From positions 1-64,000 of the forward strand of contig JAKIVD010000001.1 in NCBI GenBank assembly GCA_021647205.1: 64,000 nucleotides of DNA. Direction: 5' to 3'. Below, in pieces: positions 35,433-44,117 of the stretch (positions within the stretch are counted from its first letter, which is position 1; each line of letters opens with the position of its first letter). The position numbers and the translations under genes were made by a program. The notes beneath the pieces are model-generated. The model ran no database searches. It was not told where the DNA came from and saw only the letters and a list, made by a program, of their open reading frames with translations. This DNA is from Bacteroidales bacterium. Its GTDB lineage: Bacteria; Bacteroidota; Bacteroidia; Bacteroidales; F082.

Positions 35433-35440
35433 TACTTTTG
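35433..35440 (+). promoter_or_regulatory. -7 element of the TPR gene
   Basis: TACTTTTG, exact TAnnTTTG, ending 8 bp before the first ATG (35449) and 35 bp before a second in-frame ATG (35476). The transcript would start almost at the first ATG. Confidence 0.55.
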
Positions 35441-35448
35441 CCACAGCA

Positions 35449-37470
35449 ATGAATAAGCATTTCTCAAAAATAAATATGCCCCGGCCTGTCGTAATTGTAC
35501 TAAGCCTGTTTTTCAGCCTTCAACTCAAAGGCCAGATCAATTACGAGCATTTCATCCGGGCGGGACGAACCGACCTGCAAAAGGAAGACTACCTGAGCGC
35601 CGTAAAAAATTTCAACACGGCCATTTATTCCAAGCAAGACGGGTTTGAGGCTTACTTTTTACGCGGTATTGCCAAATTCAGCCTTGGCGATTTCCAGGGG
35701 GCGAAAAATGATTTTACCAAAACAGTGAGCATGCACCCGCTTTACGTCAGGGCTTACCAATACCGCGGTATTGCCAACGACAGGATGTACGATTACCCGC
35801 ATGCCATCAAAGACTTTGACAAAGCCCTTGAAATTGACCCCTTCAACCCCGAAGTTTTTTTGGCCAGGGGAGACACCAAAATGCAACTGCACGATTTTTT
35901 CGGGGCTGTGGCCGACTACTCCTCAGCCATCGAACTCGATGCCGACATGGAACGGGCATGGCTGAACCGGGGAATTTGTTACCATCTTTTGGGTAAACAC
36001 GCAAAAGCACTCAAAGATGTTGACCAGGCCATTTTCCTCAACTATTTTGATTCCGAAGCCTGGGCCAAAAGAGGGATGATCAAATACGAAATGGACAGCC
36101 TTCAACCGGCCCTGGATGATTTTAACCATGCCCTCACCCTCAATCACGACAACCCCTTTATTTATTTTCAACGCGGGCTCACTTACCTGAAGATGGGGGA
36201 TACCCTGAAAGCGCTCAGCGATTATGACAAGGTCATTGAAATGGAGCCAGACAATGCCCTTACTTATTACAACAGGGCGCTGGTGAAATCATTGCAAAAA
36301 GATTACGATGGGGCCCTGGCCGATTACAATGCTGTGGTGAGGATTAACCCCATGAACATCTACGGGCGGTTTAACAGGGGAATCCTTTATTTTGAAATGG
36401 AAGACTGGGAGGCAGCGGAAAAAGATTTTAGCTCTGCCATTGAAATCTTCCCTGATTTTGTGGGCGCCTGGATTAACCGCTCGGCAGTCAGGGAAAGAAT
36501 GCACAACCTGAGAGGTGCCCGGAAAGACCACGATAAAGCCCGGGAAATAATTGCACTGATGAATTCTGACAGTAAAAGCCCGGAAGTGCTCTACCACCGT
36601 TACCAGGATTCGGTTTATTTCAGCCAGGTAATTGAGTTTGAAGCTGATTTTGTGAGCGGGAACATGAAAAAAGGGCGCATCCAGTTTCAGCGGGTTTCCA
36701 TCGCACCCAAACCGAATTTTCTGTTGATCCACACTTTCCCTTTAGCTGATTCTATTGCCGAAGAATATAAGAAAAGTGAGTACTTCGACCAAAACATCTC
36801 CCAGTTCAATGCCAACAACAAACTGGACATCCGCTTTGCCTTCACCACACGCGAATGGCCGGTGAGCCAACAACAGGCCATGGAAAAATTGCGCTATATT
36901 GACAGTACTGTTCTTGTGGTTGGCCGCGACACGGCAGGTGCCTGTTTTATGAAAGGCATGGTGAACAGTATGCTGCAGAACTATACCAAAGCCATCCATG
37001 CCTACGACAAGGCCATCGGGATTGACCCCGAAATATCGTATGCTTACCTGAACCGGGGAACAACAACTTTTGAACTGGAAGATTTTATTTATTCGGAGCA
37101 ACAATATACCGGCTCCATCACCATCAGCGGAAGCAAGTTGGGCAGCCAAAAGCAAGCCAGACTAAAGCCGCCCGACCACAGGAGCACCCTCAGCGATTAC
37201 AACAAAGTCATCAGCATGAACCCGGCCATGCCTTTTGTTTATTACAACCGGGCCAATGTGAGGATTAGCCTGCAGGACTTTCAAAGGGCCATCGACGACT
37301 ATTCACAAGCCATCAGACTGGAACCTGAAATGGCAGAAGCCTATTATAACCGGGCACTCACCCTTTTGTTCTTGAAGGAAAACAAGCTGGCCTGCCAAGA
37401 CCTCAGCAAAGCCGGCGAACTGGGAATTACCGAAGCTTACAATGTGATTAAAAGGTATTGTAATAAGTAG
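35449..37470 (+). CDS. Secreted TPR-repeat protein
   Basis: A 673-aa protein with an N-terminal hydrophobic stretch (PRPVVIVLSLFFSLQLKG) acting as a signal peptide, then about 13 tetratricopeptide repeats of 34 residues (for example AYFLRGIAKFSLGDFQGAKN, ALTYYNRALVKSLQKDYDGA). A roughly 130-residue non-TPR insert (PEVLYHRYQDSVYFSQVIEF onward) splits the repeats into N- and C-terminal blocks. TPR arrays bind partner proteins; none can be named. The frame is open back to 35365, but the -7 element at 35433-35440 rules that out. The true start is 35449 (almost leaderless) or 35476 (31-nt leader). It is not clearly linked to either neighbour. Confidence 0.8.
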   Translation: MNKHFSKINMPRPVVIVLSLFFSLQLKGQINYEHFIRAGRTDLQKEDYLSAVKNFNTAIYSKQDGFEAYFLRGIAKFSLGDFQGAKNDFTKTVSMHPLYVRAYQYRGIANDRMYDYPHAIKDFDKALEIDPFNPEVFLARGDTKMQLHDFFGAVADYSSAIELDADMERAWLNRGICYHLLGKHAKALKDVDQAIFLNYFDSEAWAKRGMIKYEMDSLQPALDDFNHALTLNHDNPFIYFQRGLTYLKMGDTLKALSDYDKVIEMEPDNALTYYNRALVKSLQKDYDGALADYNAVVRINPMNIYGRFNRGILYFEMEDWEAAEKDFSSAIEIFPDFVGAWINRSAVRERMHNLRGARKDHDKAREIIALMNSDSKSPEVLYHRYQDSVYFSQVIEFEADFVSGNMKKGRIQFQRVSIAPKPNFLLIHTFPLADSIAEEYKKSEYFDQNISQFNANNKLDIRFAFTTREWPVSQQQAMEKLRYIDSTVLVVGRDTAGACFMKGMVNSMLQNYTKAIHAYDKAIGIDPEISYAYLNRGTTTFELEDFIYSEQQYTGSITISGSKLGSQKQARLKPPDHRSTLSDYNKVISMNPAMPFVYYNRANVRISLQDFQRAIDDYSQAIRLEPEMAEAYYNRALTLLFLKENKLACQDLSKAGELGITEAYNVIKRYCNK

Positions 37471-37500
37471 GTTGCAAGTTACAGGTTGCAAGTTGCAAGC
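37471..37500. repeat. GTTGCAAGTT-type intergenic word repeat
   Basis: GTTGCAAGTT, ACAGGTTGCAAG and GTTGCAAGC follow one another directly after the TPR stop codon. The next 50 bp (37503-37552) carry a second word repeat, CATCGCC/AGTCGCC/GGTCGC. The same family appears at 2847-2862 and 44860-44904. Confidence 0.7.
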
Positions 37501-37563
37501 AGCCCATCGCCCTCTCGCCCCATCGCCCAGTCGCCCTCTCACCCGGTCGCAAGACACCCATCC

Positions 37564-39696
37564 CTACTTACTTTCCCCCAACAGCTTCAGCATAAACGCA
37601 TCTTCCATTGCAGTTTCTTTGTAAGTTTCAAAGCGTCCGGAAGCACCTCCGTGCCCAAAATCCATATTGGTGTGCAGCAGCAGGATGTTGTCATCTGTCT
37701 TCATATCGCGGAGTTTGGCCACCCATTTTGCCGGTTCCCAGTACTGCACCTGGCTGTCGTGCAAGCCGGTGGTAACCAGCATGGCTGGATAGTCTTTTTT
37801 CTCCACCTGATCGTAGGGTGAGTAGGAAAGCATATAGTCGTAGTATTTTTTTTCGTTCGGGTTTCCCCATTCGTCGTACTCACCAGTTGTCAGCGGAATA
37901 CTTTCGTCGAGCATGGTAGTTACCACATCCACAAAAGGGACGGCGGCAATTACCCCTTTAAAAAGGTCGGGGCGGTAATTGACAACAGCCCCAACCAGTA
38001 ATCCGCCGGCGCTTCCGCCCATGGCGAACAATTTGTCCGTTGACGTATAATTTTCAGCCAGCAGGTATTCGGCACAGTCGATAAAATCGAAAAAAGTGTT
38101 TTTCTTTTTCAGGAGCTTACCATTTTCGTACCATTCGCGGCCCATTTCTTCGCCCCCGCGGATATGTGCATAGGCCAAAGCAAAGCCCCTGTCAAGCAAG
38201 CTCAGGCGCGACGAGCGGAAACCAGACTCGATGCTGTAACCGTAGCTTCCGTAACCATAAAGCAAGAGCGGTTGTTGCCCGTTTTTCTGAAACCCTTTTT
38301 TGTAAACGATGGAAATGGGAACCAGCACCCCGTCGCGGGCCGTGGCGTAAAGCCTTTCGGTAAGATACGCGTCAGCATTGTAACCGCCGACCACTTCTAG
38401 CTGTTTCAACAACGTCTTGCCACGTGTCACCATGTCGTAATCGTAAATGGAATTGGGTGTTTTGAGCGAGGTGTAGCCGTAGCGCAACAGCTTGCTGAAA
38501 TAGTCGGGGTTGGCGGTGGTGTAGGCGTAGTAATCAGCTTCATCGAAGGAAAGATAATGTTCCTTCCCTTTCTTCAGATCGAAAACACGAAACTGCCGCA
38601 GACCGTTTTTTCTTTCTGTCAGGACGAAAAAACCCTGAAAAACATCGACTTCTTCAAGCAGTACGTCATCACGATGTGCAATTACTTCTTTCCAGTTTTC
38701 CATACCGGTTATGTTTTCCGGGGTCTCCATCAGCCTGAAATTTTTGGCTTTGTCGTTGGTCAGTATCAGAAAACGGTTTCCCTGGTGGGAGATGCTGTAT
38801 TCCAGTTTTTCCTGCCGCGGCTGAAAAACGGAAAATGTCCCTTCGGGATGGTTGGCGTCCAGTATCCGGTATTCTGACGAAAGCGTACTTTCCGAACCAA
38901 TCACCAGGTATTTCTCCGATTTTGTTTTGTAGATGAAAGTATTGTAAACGGGGTCGCTTTCGTGATAAACAAGCCGGTCGTTTTCAACGGCTGTCCCCAG
39001 GATGTGACTGAATATTTTGAACGGACGGAGTGTTTCGTCCTTCACGGTATAATAAACGGTCTTGTTGTCGTTGGCCCACACCATCCCGCCCGAGGTGTTG
39101 CGGATGCTTTCATCATAAACCTCCCCTGTTTTCAGGTTTTTGAAATGGATGGTGTATTTGCGGCGGCTCACCGTGTCCACACTATAGGCCAGCAACTGGT
39201 TGTTGTGGCTCACCTCCCAGCCGCCAATTTGAAAGTAAGGGTGCCCTTCGGCCAATTTATTGCCATCCAGCATAATTTCTTCTTCTCCCCCATTGGTTTT
39301 CAATGACTTGCGGCAGTATACGGGATATTCTTTCTTTTTTTCGAAGCGGGTATAATATTCGAAAGCCTTTACGCGGTAGGGAACCGACATATCGGTTTGT
39401 TTGATGCGCCCGACAATCTCGTCGTAGATTTTTTTCTGGAGCGTTTCCGTTTCTTTCAAGATGGTTTTGGTGTACGCATTCTCCGCTTTCAGATAGTCAA
39501 TCACTTCTGCATCTTCTCTCTGATTCAACCAATAATAATTGTCGATGCGGGTATTCCCGTGCTCTTTGAATTCGGCGGGTATTTTTTTTGCAATGGGGGG
39601 ATTCATTTGATCAATCATTTTTTGTTCGCAGGATGTGAAGCCTGATAAAATTATTGCTGCCAGAATGGCTTTGGTGAAAGGTCGTATTTTTTTCAT
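37564..39696 (-). CDS. ptrB: Oligopeptidase B (S9A prolyl-oligopeptidase family), lipoprotein-like
   Basis: Serine peptidase that cuts short peptides, usually after Lys/Arg. The 710-aa protein has an N-terminal lipoprotein-like signal ending in SGFTSC (Cys23), a seven-bladed beta-propeller (about 90-450) and an alpha/beta-hydrolase domain. The catalytic triad is visible: Ser562 in GGSAGG, Asp647 in GLHDSQVQYWEP and His682 in DFGHGGASG. The family segments YGYGSYGYSIE, GFALAYAHIRGGEEMGREWY and EYDEWGNP support subfamily B. The signal suggests a periplasmic or outer-membrane site, whereas the E. coli enzyme is cytosolic. Phe at -3 of the lipobox is not canonical. Confidence 0.92.
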   Translation of the reverse strand: MKKIRPFTKAILAAIILSGFTSCEQKMIDQMNPPIAKKIPAEFKEHGNTRIDNYYWLNQREDAEVIDYLKAENAYTKTILKETETLQKKIYDEIVGRIKQTDMSVPYRVKAFEYYTRFEKKKEYPVYCRKSLKTNGGEEEIMLDGNKLAEGHPYFQIGGWEVSHNNQLLAYSVDTVSRRKYTIHFKNLKTGEVYDESIRNTSGGMVWANDNKTVYYTVKDETLRPFKIFSHILGTAVENDRLVYHESDPVYNTFIYKTKSEKYLVIGSESTLSSEYRILDANHPEGTFSVFQPRQEKLEYSISHQGNRFLILTNDKAKNFRLMETPENITGMENWKEVIAHRDDVLLEEVDVFQGFFVLTERKNGLRQFRVFDLKKGKEHYLSFDEADYYAYTTANPDYFSKLLRYGYTSLKTPNSIYDYDMVTRGKTLLKQLEVVGGYNADAYLTERLYATARDGVLVPISIVYKKGFQKNGQQPLLLYGYGSYGYSIESGFRSSRLSLLDRGFALAYAHIRGGEEMGREWYENGKLLKKKNTFFDFIDCAEYLLAENYTSTDKLFAMGGSAGGLLVGAVVNYRPDLFKGVIAAVPFVDVVTTMLDESIPLTTGEYDEWGNPNEKKYYDYMLSYSPYDQVEKKDYPAMLVTTGLHDSQVQYWEPAKWVAKLRDMKTDDNILLLHTNMDFGHGGASGRFETYKETAMEDAFMLKLLGESK

Positions 39697-39746
39697 GGAT
39701 AAAAGATTTTAGCAGCCAAAAAAAGAAATAGAGGGGACGGCCCGGG

Positions 39747-42044
39747 CTAAAAGTATAAATTCAACCCGAGGCTGGGCATCAGTGGTAACTGGTAAACTAT
39801 TTCGCTGGTAACCAGGTCAACGTAAAACACATTGTCACGGTTGTAGAGGTTCGTAACGCTCAGGTCAACAACCAGTTTTGTACGTGCACTAAAATAAAAG
39901 TTTCTTTTCACGTCAACATCAAGCCTGTGGTAGGTCGGGAGGCGGCCGCCAAACAACTCGGCATAAATCACGCCGAGGTCGCCATTTTCGCTAAGGTAAT
40001 CAGTATTCACACCACCGGGAAAAGTAAGGTATTCGTAAAAGCCCTGAACCTGTGTGAAGGGAAAGCCGCTGCCAAAATTCCACCGCGCACTAAACTCCCA
40101 CTGCTTTTTTGGCCCGGTGATGTACGAAAAAACCACATTCACATTGTGCCGCCGGTCGAAATGCGGGGTATAGCTAAGCAACTGACCGTCTGTATTTTCG
40201 TACTCCCTGTTCACAAAACCCAGTGAGTAAACAAGCCATAGATAAACTTTTTTGTAGTCGTACTTCATCGAAACATCCAGTCCGTAAGCGTTCCCCTGCT
40301 CAATAATAAAATCGTTGTTGGTTTCCGCACCGGAGTATGTGTTGTTGTGGTTCAGGCTAGTAAGTTGGGGGAATTTTTTGTAGTAGCCCTCAACATTGAG
40401 GTTGATAAAATGGCCCAGGTCAATTTCAGCGCCGAGGATGATGTGATTCGATTTTTGCAAACGCGTTGTCAGGGGTTCCCCGTTAAAAGTTTTCGGCAGG
40501 TTCTCGGGGCCGGAAAGGAAACCGTAAAAAAGGTTGACCACATCCCGTCCCGAAGTTGCGGCAATTAAATTCTGGGAATACATCCCGGCAGCCAGCTTCA
40601 ACCTGAAATGCTCGCTGGTATTGTACTTGATGGCAATCCTCGGTTCGGGTGAAAATTCAGCCAGCGAGGCGTACCATTGCGCCCTGAACCCGGGTTCGAA
40701 GATGAACTTGCCCACAACCAGTTTGTATTTTGCATAAATCCCCAGCTGGGTCGTGTTTTCGGTTAAGTTGACCTTTCTGCTACTGTAATTGGTGAGGGAA
40801 TATTCCGTCCTGAAACCCTCAATTTCAACTCCATATTGCAATTTATTCTTACCAAAAAAATAGGAAAAATCAATCTTCCCGGTAAAGCCCCCAATTGAAC
40901 TGGAAAGGTTGTTCAGAGAAACCGAATTGACACCGGTTTCGTATTTTGAATAGGCAAACAAACCTTCAATCAAAACCGGGGACCGTCCGGGGATAACAAC
41001 AAAATTGAGACCGCCCCCGAAGGAGTTCCACCCAAAATCCGAAATGGCTTTGTAATTGGTCACATCATCGGTAAAATTAAAACCAAAGAAGCTGACTTTA
41101 CTACCGTTTGCCGCGTTGATGGAAACCTTGCCATAAATATCCATGAAATTAAACGGCAGGCCGTCTTGGTCAACATACTCGTAAAACATCTTTGAACTTT
41201 CAGAAAGGTAAGAGTTTTTAAATGACAGGATGAATGAGGAGCTCCCCTTGTCGGGTGATTTTTGCCTGACAATGGGAACTTCGAGCACTGCCCTGGCACC
41301 GAAAGTGGAAGCACCGACCGAGCCTGAGACCCTTTTTTTATTCCCGTCTTTGTAGCTGATGTCCATAACCGAGGAAATCCTTCCGCCATATTCGGCATTA
41401 AATCCACCAGTATAAACTTCAGCATTTCTGATCAGGTCGGTTTCAAAAATTGAAAACAGGCCGATGGAGTGAAAGGGGTTGTAAATGGTCATGCCGTCGA
41501 GTATGACTTTATTTTGAATAGGTGTACCGCCCCGCACGTAAAACTGCCCGCCCTGGTCGCCCGTAAAAACCACACCGGGAACAACTTGCAGGTACTGTGC
41601 AAAATCGGCCTGCCCGCCAATAGACGGGATTTGCCTGATTTCTTTGGTTGAAACCTGGATGACCGAAGTCCTTGTTTCTGTCCTGGCTGTGGTCCGTGCG
41701 GCGTTCACGGTAACCGTTTCCAGTTCAACCGACGATTTGGCAAGAAAAAGTTTGTTGCTGAATATTCCATCCGGCTGAAGCGTAATGGCCTTTTGAATGG
41801 TATCGAAGCCAATGTAGGTAACCATCAATGTATAGTTTCCCGCTGGCACTTTTGTGATGAGAAAATACCCGTTGACATCGGTTGAGGCACCATGTGTGGT
41901 ACCTTTAAGGAAAACGTTGCAAAAAATGGCCGGCTCCCCACTTTCCTCCTCATACACAAAGCCCCTGACAGAAGCTTCCTGTGCCGTGAGGGCAGTTGCA
42001 AATACGAAGAATGTTACGAATAATAAAAGGTAGGTTTTGTACAT
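39747..42044 (-). CDS. TonB-dependent receptor with carboxypeptidase-like N-terminal domain
   Basis: Outer-membrane active transporter of 765 aa. The order is: signal peptide (YKTYLLLFVTFFVFATALTA), CarboxypepD_reg-like beta-sandwich (about 22-105; GASTDVNGYFLITKVPAGNY), plug domain (GDQGGQFYVRGGTPIQNKVI, DGMTIYNPFHSIGLFS) and a 22-strand beta-barrel ending in a C-terminal Phe (LGLNLYF). The start at the ATG (42044) is preferred over an in-frame TTG at 42062. No SusD partner is adjacent, so it may take up a siderophore, vitamin or peptide rather than a glycan. Followed 50 bp later by ptrB on the same strand, which hints at peptide uptake and breakdown (inference). Confidence 0.92.
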   Translation of the reverse strand: MYKTYLLLFVTFFVFATALTAQEASVRGFVYEEESGEPAIFCNVFLKGTTHGASTDVNGYFLITKVPAGNYTLMVTYIGFDTIQKAITLQPDGIFSNKLFLAKSSVELETVTVNAARTTARTETRTSVIQVSTKEIRQIPSIGGQADFAQYLQVVPGVVFTGDQGGQFYVRGGTPIQNKVILDGMTIYNPFHSIGLFSIFETDLIRNAEVYTGGFNAEYGGRISSVMDISYKDGNKKRVSGSVGASTFGARAVLEVPIVRQKSPDKGSSSFILSFKNSYLSESSKMFYEYVDQDGLPFNFMDIYGKVSINAANGSKVSFFGFNFTDDVTNYKAISDFGWNSFGGGLNFVVIPGRSPVLIEGLFAYSKYETGVNSVSLNNLSSSIGGFTGKIDFSYFFGKNKLQYGVEIEGFRTEYSLTNYSSRKVNLTENTTQLGIYAKYKLVVGKFIFEPGFRAQWYASLAEFSPEPRIAIKYNTSEHFRLKLAAGMYSQNLIAATSGRDVVNLFYGFLSGPENLPKTFNGEPLTTRLQKSNHIILGAEIDLGHFINLNVEGYYKKFPQLTSLNHNNTYSGAETNNDFIIEQGNAYGLDVSMKYDYKKVYLWLVYSLGFVNREYENTDGQLLSYTPHFDRRHNVNVVFSYITGPKKQWEFSARWNFGSGFPFTQVQGFYEYLTFPGGVNTDYLSENGDLGVIYAELFGGRLPTYHRLDVDVKRNFYFSARTKLVVDLSVTNLYNRDNVFYVDLVTSEIVYQLPLMPSLGLNLYF

Positions 42045-42267
42045 GCGATTCCTGTTTGCCAAAAACTTAAAAAAGAACGCGCAAGATATATAAAAAGTAC
42101 ATGGCGGGAAGATATTTTTCCGCTAAAATATTTTAATAAAAAAGTACATTCTGACAATTAGCTGGTATTAAACCAAGGCTGGTGAACACTTTTATTTACT
42201 TGCAGGCCGGGAAAAAACTGTCCCTGTTATTAGCTTGGCCAAAAATACCGGTGAACGGGCAAGGCAC

Positions 42268-42301
42268 AAAAAAAAGCCCCCCGATTAAAAACCGGGGAGC
42301 T
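42268..42301 (-). terminator. Intrinsic terminator of the small secreted-protein gene
   Basis: The minus strand reads GCTCCCCGG, an 8-nt loop, then the pairing CGGGGGGC arm and a T8 run. It lies 25 nt past the stop codon. Confidence 0.85.
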
Positions 42302-42326
42302 CAAACCAAATTAATTAATGAAAAAG

Positions 42327-42593
42327 CTATTTCTTGTCGCCGCCTTTTTTGCTGTCACTTTTGCATGATTTCTCATACATCTCAGTTTTGCCGCAGCATG
42401 ATTTTTCGGTTTTACATTCTTTTGCTTTTTTACTGTCACTTGTTTTGGCTTTCTTCTTGTTCTTATCTTTGTCGTCGTCTTTGTTAACAATCGTTGTTTG
42501 ATTGGTAACTTGTAAAGTCATCGCGACACTTGTTGTTGCCATACTTCCTAAGAACAGGAAACTTAAACTTAATGCAATTAGTTTTTTTCTCAT
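42327..42593 (-). CDS. Small secreted Cys/Lys/Asp-rich protein
   Basis: I do not recognise a family. The 88-aa protein has a clear signal peptide (KKLIALSLSFLFLGSMATTS, cleavage near residue 24). A charged, low-complexity mature part follows (KDDDKDKNKKKAKTSDSKK), and then a tail with four cysteines, ECKTEKSCCGK and EKSCKSDSKK. No membrane anchor. It has its own -7 element (42629-42636) with no -33 box; the TGTTAA repeats of the neighbouring two-component locus lie exactly where an activator would bind. The arrangement resembles cpxP/spy-type periplasmic accessory genes beside their kinase, which suggests a stress- or metal-responsive role (inference). Confidence 0.7.
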   Translation of the reverse strand: MRKKLIALSLSFLFLGSMATTSVAMTLQVTNQTTIVNKDDDKDKNKKKAKTSDSKKAKECKTEKSCCGKTEMYEKSCKSDSKKGGDKK

Positions 42594-42628
42594 TAGATTA
42601 TTTTAAATGGTTATTATTATTCTGTCAA

Positions 42629-42636
42629 CAAAAGTA
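42629..42636 (-). promoter_or_regulatory. -7 element of the small secreted-protein gene
   Basis: TACTTTTG on the minus strand, exact TAnnTTTG, 36 bp upstream of the ATG. The -33 position lacks TTG and abuts the TGTTAA array. Confidence 0.65.
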
Positions 42637-42657
42637 AAGCGGGAAAGGGGTCGTTTC

Positions 42658-42695
42658 TGTTAAGCCCTTGTTAAATACTGTTAACAAAATGTTAA
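42658..42695. promoter_or_regulatory. Four phased TGTTAA direct repeats, probable OmpR-family operator
   Basis: TGTTAA occurs at 42658, 42669, 42679 and 42690, steps of 11, 10 and 11 bp, so all copies face one side of the helix. The array lies between two divergent promoters: about -36 to -73 for the small secreted protein and about -42 to -79 for the kinase. Direct repeats with a period near 11 bp are the known target form of OmpR/PhoB/CpxR-type regulators, and such a regulator is encoded at 44118. Confidence 0.75.
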
Positions 42696-42722
42696 AATAT
42701 TACTTCGCAGTCTGCCAAAGAC

Positions 42723-42730
42723 TAATTTTG
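42723..42730 (+). promoter_or_regulatory. -7 element of the histidine kinase gene
   Basis: TAATTTTG, exact TAnnTTTG, ending 16 bp before the ATG. No TTG at -33, in keeping with an activated promoter. Confidence 0.6.
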
Positions 42731-42746
42731 ACTTGAAAGTAAGGGA

Positions 42747-44036
42747 ATGAAGAGAAAAGCCATTGTATTGTTAATTGTTCTTACCTCGGTGTCGCTGGTC
42801 GGAATTGTATTTACACAACTGTATTGGGTGAAGAAATCGTTGGATTTGAAGACCGAGCAATTCGACAACAGTGTGCGCATTGCCATGAAAAGTGTACTGA
42901 ATCAATTAATGGATATTAAAAATGATTCGGTATTTCAGCAAAATCTTTTGCTTATTTCATGCAGAAAATCCAAACTGGATGCCACTGACATTATTCAGCC
43001 GGAACTCCTTGACTCGCTGCTGTTGTTGGAAATGAAGTGCATGGCGCTGAATGAAAACTTTAACTATGGTTTGTACAACAAACGTAACGGGCGCTTTGTG
43101 GCAGGGCGGTTTGCCGGGGCAGAACACAAACTGCTGGATTCACCCTTTCAGTTTTCTGTTGCCAGTTTATACAAACCGGGGGATTATTATCTGAGTACTT
43201 ATTTTTCGGGGAAAACCGGGTTTGTCCTGCAGCAAATGGAAGTCTGGTTACTGTTTTCCGTTTTGTTTCTCGTGGTCTTGATCATCAGTTTTATCTGGGT
43301 TGCTTATACGATTCTCCGGCAAAAAAAACTCTCGGAAATGAAAACAGATTTTATCAACAACCTCACACACGAATTTAAAACACCCATCGCCACTTCATCA
43401 CTGGCAGCAGAAATGTTGTTGCGGCCCGAAATTAATTACAATGTAGAAAAAATAAAAAAGTATGCAGGTGTTATTCTTGACGAAAACCAACGGCTGCAAG
43501 GGCATGTCGAACAGGTGTTGCAGGTGGCTATTCTTGAAAAGGGCGGCCAGCGCTTTAAATTCAGGAGAACCAATATCCACGAGTTGCTGCTTGCTGCTAC
43601 TGAGAGTTTTGACCTCAGGATAAAGAAAAACAAAATTAAACTCAATATCGAACTGGAGGCTGACAGGCAAATCGTGGTTGCCGACAAAGTGCATATTTTA
43701 AATGTTTTCCATAATATGCTCGACAACGCCATTAAATATTCGCCCGTGAACCCGAAAATACAGATTAAAACCTGGAATACAAATAAGCATATTGTCATTC
43801 GTTTTAAAGACAATGGCATCGGGATTCACCATGAGCACCAAAAAGATATTTTTAAAAACCTGTTCAGGGTACCCATGGGCAATATTCACGATGTAAGGGG
43901 GTTTGGTCTTGGGCTGTACTATGTTAAAACGGTGATTGACCAGCACAACGGGCGTACTGAAGTAAAAAGCGAATTGGGCAAAGGCTCAAAATTTTATATC
44001 TTTCTTCCCTTTAATGATGGAAAATTAAAGGTGTAA
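42747..44036 (+). CDS. Sensor histidine kinase (HisKA type)
   Basis: Membrane sensor of a two-component system, 429 aa. TM1 is at about 5-25 and TM2 at about 166-188, enclosing a periplasmic domain of about 140 residues. HisKA follows with the H-box FINNLTHEFKTPIATSS (His208). The ATPase domain has the N-box HNMLDNAIKYS, G1 FKDNGIGI and G2 GFGLGLYYVKTVID. No HAMP or PAS domain is evident. It is followed after 81 bp by its response regulator and is divergent from the small secreted protein, across the TGTTAA operator. The signal is unknown; the Cys-rich neighbour may modulate it. Confidence 0.93.
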   Translation: MKRKAIVLLIVLTSVSLVGIVFTQLYWVKKSLDLKTEQFDNSVRIAMKSVLNQLMDIKNDSVFQQNLLLISCRKSKLDATDIIQPELLDSLLLLEMKCMALNENFNYGLYNKRNGRFVAGRFAGAEHKLLDSPFQFSVASLYKPGDYYLSTYFSGKTGFVLQQMEVWLLFSVLFLVVLIISFIWVAYTILRQKKLSEMKTDFINNLTHEFKTPIATSSLAAEMLLRPEINYNVEKIKKYAGVILDENQRLQGHVEQVLQVAILEKGGQRFKFRRTNIHELLLAATESFDLRIKKNKIKLNIELEADRQIVVADKVHILNVFHNMLDNAIKYSPVNPKIQIKTWNTNKHIVIRFKDNGIGIHHEHQKDIFKNLFRVPMGNIHDVRGFGLGLYYVKTVIDQHNGRTEVKSELGKGSKFYIFLPFNDGKLKV

Positions 44037-44117
44037 GGAATGGGTCATATTTACGACTAACCAAAGGTTATTAAACTTTACGAAAGCTGTTAAGCTTAGC
44101 TAATCAATCTGAAGAAA

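Larger units (their letters stand above)
35066..35448. other. Gene-free gap between ppk1 and the TPR gene
   Basis: 383 bp with no coding frame of interest. The notable content is the set of nested, mutually exclusive inverted repeats at 35204-35248 and, at the right end, a -7 element for the TPR gene. Confidence 0.6.

Noticed and set aside
39747-42044. SusC/SusD polysaccharide utilisation locus
   Set aside because: Only the receptor is present; no SusD, glycoside hydrolase or PUL regulator is next to it.
42182-42487. 101-codon plus-strand frame near 42.3 kb
   Set aside because: It reads through the terminator and the antisense of the small secreted-protein gene; a shadow frame.
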